In this document: positions 1 to 5,680 of the stretch, in pieces | Numbering within the stretch: the stretch's first letter is position 1 | How the letters are laid out: each line of letters begins with the position of its first letter | Origin: Dehalococcoidia bacterium | Lineage (GTDB): Bacteria; Chloroflexota; Dehalococcoidia; GIF9; AB-539-J10 | DNA: 7,136 nucleotides | Direction: 5' to 3' | NCBI GenBank assembly: GCA_030603485.1 | Contig: JAUVXS010000090.1 | Span: 1-7,136 of the forward strand | Program-made: the position numbers and the translations under genes | The notes under the pieces: generated by a model | Seen by the model: the letters and a program-made list of their open reading frames with translations, nothing else | The model's database searches: none | Told to the model about the DNA's origin: nothing

Positions 1-761
1 GGACTGGCATAGGGAAGGCCATTAGCCTAGCCTTGGCTAACGAAGGAGCGGCCGTGGTCATAGCCGCTCGTAACCTCTCCAGATTGGAACAGGCAGCTAA
101 AGACATCAAATCCAGAGGCGGTAAGGCAAGGGCGATACAAACCGATATTTCTGACCATGAACAGGTAAAGCGGATGGTAGCTCAGACTATCAAAGACTTT
201 GGACAGATTGATATATTGGTAAATAATGCTGCCAGGGGTACCTTTAATAACGCTGATGTAGTCGATATGAATCTAAAGGAGTGGCATGATAGTTTGGCGA
301 CAAATCTGACCGGGATTATGTTTTGCTCTCGAGAGGCACTTAGATATATGATTCCCCGCAAAAGTGGTAATATTATCAACATTAGCAGCGTGGCGGGAAT
401 ATCTGGAGTTCCCAAAGAAAGCCCGTATGTCGCTAGCAAATGGGGCGTAATTGGCTTTACGGAAACGCTGGCTATCGAAGTCGGTAGATTCGGTATTCGT
501 GTTAACTGCATCAGCCCTGGCGCTACTGGGACTCAGGAATTTGAGGACTGGGTGAGGGTTTCGGCTGCCGATGCCGGTATCTCCTACGAAGAAATGATGA
601 GTAAGATCACGGACAATAATGCCCTGAAGAGAATAGCCAAACCATCTGAAATAGCGGCTTGTGTTGTGTTTCTGGCTTCAAATGATTCCAGCGCTATGAC
701 TGGACACAACCTCGTTGTCAGTTGTGGCTTTCACTTAATTCACCCAAACATGATCCACTGA
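1..761 (+). CDS. Short-chain dehydrogenase/reductase (SDR), 5'-truncated
   Basis: NAD(P)-dependent oxidoreductase of the classical SDR family, cytosolic, substrate unknown. The first full codon is at base 3 and 252 residues are visible. The reading frame is open to the window edge and already inside the Rossmann glycine motif (TGIGKAI), so only about 15-20 N-terminal residues are missing; a TTG at 33 is not the start. Visible hallmarks are Ala-Ala-Arg at the end of beta-2 (an Arg there usually favours NADPH), the NNAA structural motif, a catalytic Ser at 387-389 (NISSVAG), and YVASK with Tyr at 426-428 and Lys at 438-440. Ser lies 13 residues before Tyr, as is normal. The proline-glycine after beta-6 (ISPGATGT) is present. 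The C-terminus reads VVSCGF where most SDRs have VDGG, followed by a short unusual tail. All catalytic residues are intact, so it should be active. It may be a 3-oxoacyl-ACP reductase-like enzyme or a sugar/alcohol dehydrogenase; the sequence does not decide. Confidence 0.9.
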   Translation, partial: TGIGKAISLALANEGAAVVIAARNLSRLEQAAKDIKSRGGKARAIQTDISDHEQVKRMVAQTIKDFGQIDILVNNAARGTFNNADVVDMNLKEWHDSLATNLTGIMFCSREALRYMIPRKSGNIINISSVAGISGVPKESPYVASKWGVIGFTETLAIEVGRFGIRVNCISPGATGTQEFEDWVRVSAADAGISYEEMMSKITDNNALKRIAKPSEIAACVVFLASNDSSAMTGHNLVVSCGFHLIHPNMIH

Positions 762-767
762 GCACGT

Positions 768-798
768 GTCGAATCGACCTCTGGATGATATAATCATC
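768..798 (+). promoter_or_regulatory. Extended -10 promoter for miaB-yajC within palindromes
   Basis: TATAAT at 789-794 is a perfect -10 hexamer preceded directly by TGA (786-788), giving the extended -10 form TGnTATAAT, which can work without a good -35 box. No convincing -35 box is found 16-18 bases upstream. Transcription would start near 801, leaving a leader of about 33 bases. The -10 box sits inside a perfect inverted repeat, GATGAT-ATA-ATCATC (784-798). A second palindrome, GTCGA-A-TCGAC (768-778), lies just upstream. Either could be an operator, but this is inference from symmetry alone. The gap has no T-rich terminator for the upstream SDR gene. Confidence 0.55.
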
Positions 799-833
799 GA
801 AAAGATATAAACTGAAGGGAAGGCAGGAGCATT

Positions 834-2120
834 ATGCCACGCTATTTTATTTGGACCATCGGATGCCAGATGAACAAGGCAGAATCCCAGCAAATAGCTG
901 GATATTTAGATTCTGCAGGCTATCAGGCAATAAACTCTTTTTCCAATGCCGATTTAGTGGTTCTCAATACATGCGTGGTAAGACAAAGCGCTGAGAATAA
1001 GGTTCTAGGCACCCTGGGTTTACTGAAAGGCCTAAAAAATGAACAGCCCAATCTCCAGATACTTGTTACCGGATGTTTGGTCAATTCCAACACTCAGGAA
1101 TTGAAGAAACGATTTCCTCACGTTGATTTACTATTTAAGCCCGGTGATTACCACGAGCTAGTTACCTGGGGGCAAAAGCAAGGCATACCTATTGGGCAGA
1201 GATTGCTTCGCTACACTCATAATCACGCTTGGATAACTTCCTCACCGTGCGCCCTTGTACCCATCATCCAGGGCTGTGATAATTTCTGCTCATATTGCAT
1301 TGTCCCCTATAAGAGGGGAAGGGAAGTGAGTCGTCCTGTGGAGGAGATAGTTTGTGAAGTGGAGGCGCTGGTAGAACGAGGCATAAAAGAGGTAACTTTG
1401 CTGGGGCAGAATGTTGATTCTTACGGACAAGATTTGCCCGGGCATCCCGACCTTGCCGATTTGCTGAACGAATTGAACAGTATTAATGACCTTGCCAGGA
1501 TTCGCTTCTTGACAAATCATCCCAAGGATATAAGCCGGAAGCTCATTGACACTATAGCTTCTGTAAACAAAGTTTGTGAGCATCTGGAGCTACCTGTTCA
1601 AGCTGGTGATGACGATATATTGAAGGCTATGAGGCGAGAGTATACCGTGGAACAATATAGAAAGCTTGTTAACACCATTCGCCGCAAGGTCCCTCAAGTA
1701 TCCCTGAGCACAGATATAATCGTCGGCTTTCCTGGAGAAACAGAGGAGCAATTTGAGCGTAGTCTATCTCTGGTCAAGGAGATGCGGTTTGATGTTGTTC
1801 ATGTGGCAGCTTATTCTCCTCGCCCTGGCACCATTGCCTGGCGGGAATATCAAGATGATATTCCCGCGGAAGCTAAGAAGGAAAGGCTCAATAAGATTGA
1901 AGAGCTTCAAGCGGCTATAGCTAGCGAGATTAACTCACAACTTCAAGGCAGGCAAGCGGAGGTGCTGGTAGAAGGCAGGAAGGGGGGGAAATGGTTTGGG
2001 CGCACCCGGAGCAATAAACTGGTCTTCTTTGAAGATGATGGCGACTGGCTGGGTCAATCAGCAGGAATCCAGATTGAGAAAACAAGTCCCTGGTCACTGA
2101 AAGGCGAGGTCAAAAAATAA
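834..2120 (+). CDS. miaB: tRNA-2-methylthio-N6-dimethylallyladenosine synthase (MiaB)
   Basis: Radical SAM methylthiotransferase that adds a methylthio group to N6-isopentenyladenosine at position 37 of tRNAs reading UNN codons, using two [4Fe-4S] clusters. The protein has 428 residues, slightly short but normal for the family. The N-terminal UPF0004 domain supplies the three ligands of the auxiliary cluster: Cys11 (GCQMN), Cys47 (NTCVVR) and Cys81 (TGCL). The radical SAM domain starts near residue 140 with CxxxCxxC at Cys148, Cys152 and Cys155, then the PYKRGRE and TDIIVGFPGET motifs. A TRAM RNA-binding domain covers about residues 365-428 (GRTRSNKLVFF). GCQMN with NTCVVR favours MiaB over RimO or MtaB. 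ATG at 834 is chosen because AGGAG lies 4 bases upstream (825-829) and the domain begins at residue 3. A G7 run at 1982-1988 is an indel-prone spot, but the frame is intact. It is probably co-transcribed with yajC. Confidence 0.96.
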   Translation: MPRYFIWTIGCQMNKAESQQIAGYLDSAGYQAINSFSNADLVVLNTCVVRQSAENKVLGTLGLLKGLKNEQPNLQILVTGCLVNSNTQELKKRFPHVDLLFKPGDYHELVTWGQKQGIPIGQRLLRYTHNHAWITSSPCALVPIIQGCDNFCSYCIVPYKRGREVSRPVEEIVCEVEALVERGIKEVTLLGQNVDSYGQDLPGHPDLADLLNELNSINDLARIRFLTNHPKDISRKLIDTIASVNKVCEHLELPVQAGDDDILKAMRREYTVEQYRKLVNTIRRKVPQVSLSTDIIVGFPGETEEQFERSLSLVKEMRFDVVHVAAYSPRPGTIAWREYQDDIPAEAKKERLNKIEELQAAIASEINSQLQGRQAEVLVEGRKGGKWFGRTRSNKLVFFEDDGDWLGQSAGIQIEKTSPWSLKGEVKK

Positions 2121-2126
2121 CTAATT

Positions 2127-2135
2127 AAAGGAGGG
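2127..2135 (+). promoter_or_regulatory. Strong Shine-Dalgarno of yajC
   Basis: AAAGGAGGG lies 3 bases before the ATG at 2139 and is the best ribosome-binding site in the window. It fixes the yajC start. The 18-base gap to the miaB stop leaves no room for a separate promoter. Confidence 0.8.
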
Positions 2136-2138
2136 CAA

Positions 2139-2438
2139 ATGGCAGAAGGTCTAGGAGGCATATGGGGAATGGTCATCTTTCTGGTGGCAATTTTTGCCAT
2201 CATGTATTTCTTGATGATCAGGCCGAGGCAGAAGCAGCAAAAACAACACGAGGAAATGGAGAAGGAACTGAGAGTGGGAGACAAGGTGATTATAGCTGGC
2301 GGGATTTATGGACAAATTGAAAGTCTTGGTGAAGCTACTGTGATTCTGAAGATAGAGTCAGGAGCAACAATGAGGGTTGCCAGAAACAGTATACTTGGCC
2401 AACAAGAGATTGAGGAAACTGGTAAGAGAGTATTCTGA
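2139..2438 (+). CDS. yajC: Preprotein translocase subunit YajC
   Basis: Small inner-membrane accessory protein of the SecDF-YajC complex that assists SecYEG-dependent export. It has 99 residues, typical of the family. A single transmembrane helix spans about residues 8-27 (GMVIFLVAIFAIMYFLMI). It is followed by the family signature RPRQKQQKQHEEM and a cytoplasmic beta-rich domain (LRVGDKVIIAGGIYGQI, then VILKIESGATMRVARNSI). The gene follows miaB by 18 bases and probably shares its promoter. In many bacteria yajC is followed by secD and secF, but here it is followed by a non-coding gap and an unrelated gene, so secDF must lie elsewhere if present. Confidence 0.95.
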   Translation: MAEGLGGIWGMVIFLVAIFAIMYFLMIRPRQKQQKQHEEMEKELRVGDKVIIAGGIYGQIESLGEATVILKIESGATMRVARNSILGQQEIEETGKRVF

Positions 2439-2551
2439 CGTCAGGAACTTAAGGCATCTGGTGGTCACCGTGAGACAAGTGGGGAACGTGATATGTTTTT
2501 GAAGCTTGTTTAGTCTTTGTGAGACTCTGCACTCGTGTTTCCCTCTTGACG
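2439..2551 (+). ncRNA. Candidate structured RNA in yajC 3' region (unassigned)
   Basis: No coding frame is convincing in this gap; all three forward frames are broken by stops. By eye the stretch folds into a closed unit. An outer helix pairs 2439-2446 (CGTCAGGA) with 2544-2551 (TCTTGACG), 8 bp including one G-U. An inner helix pairs 2473-2479 (AGACAAG) with 2505-2511 (CTTGTTT), 7 bp including one G-U. A hairpin directly adjacent pairs 2512-2516 (AGTCT) with 2522-2526 (AGACT). A small fourth hairpin, AACGT/ATGTT (2485-2497), may sit inside the second helix. I recognise no Rfam family (not SRP RNA, tmRNA, 6S or a known riboswitch). It could be a small RNA, a 3'UTR element, a leader of the downstream operon, or chance pairing. 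Confidence 0.25.
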
Positions 2552-2587
2552 AAAAAGAAGGATAGTAGCCAAAGAAGGAATCTCCTA

Positions 2588-2653
2588 TTGGCAAATCACT
2601 TAAGGTTAAGGTTGAAAAGCCCGGTCACTGGGTGCTCCAGGAAATTGTTGTAA
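2588..2653 (+). other. Possible TTG-started 21-residue leader ORF
   Basis: AAGGA at 2575-2579 is the only good Shine-Dalgarno match near the start of the acyl-CoA ligase gene. It sits 8 bases before a TTG (2588) that opens a 21-codon frame ending in TAA at 2651-2653, overlapping the GTG start of the next gene in another frame. It may be a leader peptide that couples translation, or chance. The peptide is basic and resembles nothing I know. Confidence 0.15.
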
Positions 2654-4140
2654 GCAAAAGGGAAATAGCTAAATATTTATCCAGTATGTCTGAGGAATTT
2701 TCTTTAGGCCGCCTTTTTGCTCCCAGCAGTGTTGCTATCGTGGGGGCCTCTTCAAACCCTGTTTCGGGTGGACATCAATTCACTCGTTTCCTTGTAGACC
2801 ATGGCTTCAAGGGCAAGCTTTATCTGGTGAACCCGAAATTAAGTGAGATTCTCGGGCTTAAAGTCTATCGCGGGCTAATAGAAATCCCTGAGTCTAACCT
2901 GGACTATGTGATCTCCTGCATACCTGCCGAGGGTGTCTTGTCTTTACTTGAGGATTGTGGCAAGAAAAATGTCAAGCTTGTTCACCTATTTACAGCAAGG
3001 CTGAAAGAGACAGGAAGAGACAAAGAAACAAAGCTTGAACGTGAAATCCTGGAAAAAGCGAGGAAGCTTGGCATTAGAATTCTCGGACCAAATTGTATGG
3101 GAATCTATTACCCAAAATTGGGGTTGTCTTTTAATCACGAGCTACCCAGAGAAAGTGGACCGGTGGGGGGATTTTTTCAAAGTGGCGGGGGAGCTGGGGA
3201 ATTTGTCCGCTACGCTGCTTTAAGGGGAGTCCGCTTCAGTAAAATGATAAGCTATGGTAATGCCTCAGATATTAATGAGACCGAGTTACTAAACTATTTT
3301 ACCTCTGATAATGAAACAAAGGTAATTGCTGCCTATATCGAGGGAGTTAAGCATGGCAGGAAATTTATTGGGGCCTTGGCACAGGCTACGAAAAAGAAGC
3401 CAGTCATAATTCTCAAGGGAGGAAGGGGTAGAACGGGGGCGAAATTGGCACTCTCCCATACTGCATCACTAGCTGGCTCTATCAAGGTTTGGCAAGCGGT
3501 ATTAAAGCAATATGGGGCCATTATGGTCAGTGATTTTCAAGAACTCATAGACCAGGTTGTCGCGTTTACCTTTCTACCGCCTATCACTGGGAGGAGGGTA
3601 ATCATTGCTGGAGGTGGGGGTGGGAAGAGTATGGTCTCAGCTGATGTCTGGGAAGAGGCAGGCTTCGAGTTACCGGAATTATCTGTGGAGTTTAGGGAAA
3701 AGCTTAAAAAGCGAATTATCGGAATCTGGGATTGGGTCAGAAATCCTATAGATGCCTCTCTTTTTCAAGGAACACCTCTGTCAGATATGGACTTACTGGA
3801 GTGGATTAGTAAGGAAGAAAAATTTGATATTTCAGTTGCCAATCTGACTCAGGATGACCCTTTGCCCAGGGATATATGGGAAAAAGTGCGTGCACCAAAT
3901 TTCTTACACAGCACAGTGGCAATTAAGAAGAAAGGTAAGCCTGTAGTCTGTGTTATTGAAACGGGAGAAATCGGTTTGGCGGAGATGGAAAGCTGGAAAT
4001 GGAGAGCTATTGCTGAGATGAGAAAACAAATTGTTAGCCAGGGTTTAGCTGTTTTCCCTTCTCCGGAGAGGGCGGCAGGAGCAACAAGGAGATTAGTGGA
4101 CTACTGGACATGGCGGGAAAATGAAAACGAATTATTGTGA
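2632..4140 (+). CDS. Acyl-CoA/acetate-CoA ligase (ADP-forming), alpha subunit
   Basis: NDP-forming acyl-CoA synthetase alpha subunit, interconverting acyl-CoA + ADP + Pi with the acid + ATP + CoA through a phospho-histidine. Numbering is from GTG 2632 (502 residues). A CoA-binding Rossmann domain covers about 28-150 (SVAIVGASSNP, then GPNCMGIYYP). A succinyl-CoA-ligase-like domain covers about 170-310 and includes QSGGGAGE, the catalytic-type Glu237 in YIEG, and the phospho-acceptor His276 in SHTASLAGS. A third ligase domain follows to the C-terminus. There is no ATP-grasp (beta) domain, so this is an alpha-only protein and its partner must be encoded elsewhere. The start is uncertain: neither GTG 2632 nor ATG 2686 has a good ribosome-binding site. 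ATG 2686 would give the usual family N-terminus and place the histidine at 258, near its known position (about 254-257) in archaeal alpha subunits. Its 3' end overlaps nadB by 20 bases. Confidence 0.88.
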   Translation: MLQEIVVSKREIAKYLSSMSEEFSLGRLFAPSSVAIVGASSNPVSGGHQFTRFLVDHGFKGKLYLVNPKLSEILGLKVYRGLIEIPESNLDYVISCIPAEGVLSLLEDCGKKNVKLVHLFTARLKETGRDKETKLEREILEKARKLGIRILGPNCMGIYYPKLGLSFNHELPRESGPVGGFFQSGGGAGEFVRYAALRGVRFSKMISYGNASDINETELLNYFTSDNETKVIAAYIEGVKHGRKFIGALAQATKKKPVIILKGGRGRTGAKLALSHTASLAGSIKVWQAVLKQYGAIMVSDFQELIDQVVAFTFLPPITGRRVIIAGGGGGKSMVSADVWEEAGFELPELSVEFREKLKKRIIGIWDWVRNPIDASLFQGTPLSDMDLLEWISKEEKFDISVANLTQDDPLPRDIWEKVRAPNFLHSTVAIKKKGKPVVCVIETGEIGLAEMESWKWRAIAEMRKQIVSQGLAVFPSPERAAGATRRLVDYWTWRENENELL

Positions 4141-5680
4141 TTATATTATAGTTGGCAGTGGCATTGCTGGGCTTTATATTGCGTTGCTTGCTATAGAACA
4201 GGGCAGCGTTCTTGTCCTGACTAAGGGTAGCATAGATGACTGCAACACCAGGTATGCTCAAGGCGGCATCGCCGTTGCCATGGGCAAGGATGATTCTCCT
4301 GAGTTGCACTTCAAAGACACTATGGCTGCCGGAGACGGGCTGTGTGATGCCGGGGCAGTGCGTATTTTGACCGATGAAGCTGCTGATTGCGTTGCCGACT
4401 TAATTAAATTTGGAGTGCCTTTTGACACTTTGGACGGTGAAATTACCTTTTCCAGAGAGGCGGCTCATAGTGTGTCGCGCATTATGCATGCCGGCGGAGA
4501 TGCCACTGGGGAGCATATCGAGGTTACCTTAAGTCGCCAGGTGCGTGCTACTCCTATCAAAGTCTTAGAAAATTGCCTGGGTAGCGAAATTTTAGTCCAG
4601 AATGGCAGGGTAATTGGCGTGAGAGCTCTCGATTGCCGCACTGGCTCTATGGAAGAGTATCACTGCCGATTTCTCATCTTAGCCACTGGTGGGGCCGGGC
4701 GGTTGTTTAAATATACCACTAACTCCGATGTGGTCGCTGGCGATGGGATAGCTTTGGCTTTTGAAGCCGGTTCCGAAATAAGCGATATAGAGTTTTTCCA
4801 GTTTCATCCCACTGTTCTTCGCCTGCCGGGAGTAGCTCCTTTCCTCATCTCTGAAGCGGTCAGGGGAGAGGGTGGAATACTCAAGAATGTGGAAGGCCAT
4901 CGCTTCATGCCAGATTATGTTGCTGAGGCCGAGCTGGCGCCGAGGGATATAGTAGCTCGCAGCATTGTCTACGAGATGAAGAAAACCCACAGCCCTAGAG
5001 TTTTTCTGGATGTTACCCATTTGCCACCTCAGTTAATTACCACTCGCTTTCCCCACATATATCGCTTCTGTCGGGACCACGGCTTGGATATCACCAGGGG
5101 GCTTGTTCCCGTTGCCCCAGCCGCTCATTATCTGATGGGAGGGGTGAAGGTCAATAGTTGGGGAGAGACAAATATCCCCGGGCTATTTGCTGCTGGCGAA
5201 ACCGCCTGCACTGGAGTTCATGGTGCCAACAGATTGGCATCAAATTCCCTGCTTGAGTCAGTTGTTTTCGGCAAGAGGGTGGTGCAGAGAACTGAAATGA
5301 CTGCCCCTCCTCGTCATTGCGAGGAGCGGAGCGCCGAAGCAATCTCCCATTGCCTCCCCGGTAGAGAGATGCTACCCAAGGTACCACACCTTAACCTGCC
5401 CAACCTGCAGTCCCTTATGTGGGATGAAGTAGGAATTATTCGTTCTGGTAAAAGCCTCGAAGAGGCGGCAGGCATCCTGGCTACCTGGCAAAGCCTCCTA
5501 CCTCAATCCAGTGACCGCCCTTCCTATGAACTAAATAATTTGGTATTATGTGCCAGGCTTGTGACTGAGGCTGCTTTACTCCGCAAAGAAAGTCGTGGCG
5601 CTCACTTCCGCACAGATTTTCCACGGACTTTGCCAGAATGGCAACGGCACGTCGTCTTTAGGAAGAATGTCATCAATTAA
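4121..5680 (+). CDS. nadB: L-aspartate oxidase (NadB)
   Basis: FAD enzyme of de novo NAD synthesis that oxidises L-aspartate to iminoaspartate for quinolinate synthase; cytosolic. It can use oxygen or fumarate, and fumarate-type acceptors fit an anaerobe. 519 residues, normal length. The FAD dinucleotide motif is GSGIAGL (13-19), followed by YAQGGIA and a succinate-dehydrogenase-like capping domain. Compared with recalled E. coli NadB, the active-site set is in register: Glu113 (E. coli Glu121), His229 (244), Arg275 (290), His336 (351) and Arg371 (386). Ser244 replaces Thr259, a conservative change. The C-terminal helical domain starts near LMWDEVGIIRS. The linker at residues 396-409 is encoded by a palindromic repeat. 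ATG 4121 is chosen because GxGxxG follows at the normal distance, with a GGCGGGA-like site just upstream. It overlaps the preceding gene by 20 bases and nadC by 14, so translation is probably coupled. Confidence 0.96.
   Translation: MKTNYCDYIIVGSGIAGLYIALLAIEQGSVLVLTKGSIDDCNTRYAQGGIAVAMGKDDSPELHFKDTMAAGDGLCDAGAVRILTDEAADCVADLIKFGVPFDTLDGEITFSREAAHSVSRIMHAGGDATGEHIEVTLSRQVRATPIKVLENCLGSEILVQNGRVIGVRALDCRTGSMEEYHCRFLILATGGAGRLFKYTTNSDVVAGDGIALAFEAGSEISDIEFFQFHPTVLRLPGVAPFLISEAVRGEGGILKNVEGHRFMPDYVAEAELAPRDIVARSIVYEMKKTHSPRVFLDVTHLPPQLITTRFPHIYRFCRDHGLDITRGLVPVAPAAHYLMGGVKVNSWGETNIPGLFAAGETACTGVHGANRLASNSLLESVVFGKRVVQRTEMTAPPRHCEERSAEAISHCLPGREMLPKVPHLNLPNLQSLMWDEVGIIRSGKSLEEAAGILATWQSLLPQSSDRPSYELNNLVLCARLVTEAALLRKESRGAHFRTDFPRTLPEWQRHVVFRKNVIN
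5307..5346 (+). repeat. Palindromic 'HCEERS.EAI'-type repeat inside nadB
   Basis: The core has inverted ends ATTGC (5316-5320) and GCAAT (5339-5343). An overlapping perfect 7-bp stem, CTCCTCG/CGAGGAG (5307-5313 and 5320-5326), has a 6-base loop. In the nadB frame it encodes RHCEERSAEAIS. The reverse complement resembles a dispersed repeat I recall from Dehalococcoidia, Rickettsia and other genomes (ATTGCTTCG...CTCCTCGCAATGACG). It lies exactly in the variable linker between the FAD/capping domains and the C-terminal helical domain, so the frame and enzyme can tolerate it. Whether it was inserted is inference, since only one copy is visible. Confidence 0.7.
5660..5665 (+). promoter_or_regulatory. 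Shine-Dalgarno deciding the nadC start
   Basis: AGGAAG lies just before the ATG at 5667, inside the end of nadB. It supports ATG 5667 rather than the upstream GTG at 5595, which would add 24 residues lacking family similarity. Confidence 0.6.

Noticed and set aside
33..35. TTG as the SDR start codon
   Set aside because: The conserved glycine-rich NAD(P)-binding motif lies upstream in the same frame, so the gene begins before the window.
1982..1988. G7 run in miaB as a programmed frameshift or sequence error
   Set aside because: The frame continues through a normal TRAM domain to a normal length, so nothing suggests a shift.
2485..2500. Intrinsic terminator after yajC (small hairpin AACGT/ATGTT with a T5 run)
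   Set aside because: The stem is weak and AT-rich with a G-U pair, and the T run overlaps the stem end; not a credible terminator.
2546..2551. TTGACG as a -35 box for the ligase-nadBC cluster
   Set aside because: No TATAAT-like hexamer is found 16-18 bases downstream (bases there read CCAAAG), and the site is part of the outer RNA helix.
2358..2594. Minus-strand 78-codon frame across the yajC end and the gap
   Set aside because: It overlaps conserved yajC codons, shows no recognisable motif and has no convincing ribosome-binding site; it looks like a shadow frame.
3164..3176. Adjacent G and T homopolymers in the ligase gene as a slippery site
   Set aside because: The encoded protein matches the family on both sides, and the alternative frame is short and unrecognisable.
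4679..5020. Minus-strand 113-codon frame inside nadB
   Set aside because: It is a shadow of conserved NadB sequence containing active-site residues, with no independent coding signature.
5151..5387. Minus-strand 78-codon frame over the nadB repeat
   Set aside because: The repeat often yields open frames on both strands; the NadB frame is clearly the coding one.
5595..5666. Upstream GTG extension of nadC adding 24 residues
   Set aside because: It lies wholly inside nadB and has no family similarity. ATG 5667 has a Shine-Dalgarno and gives the normal 284-residue length.
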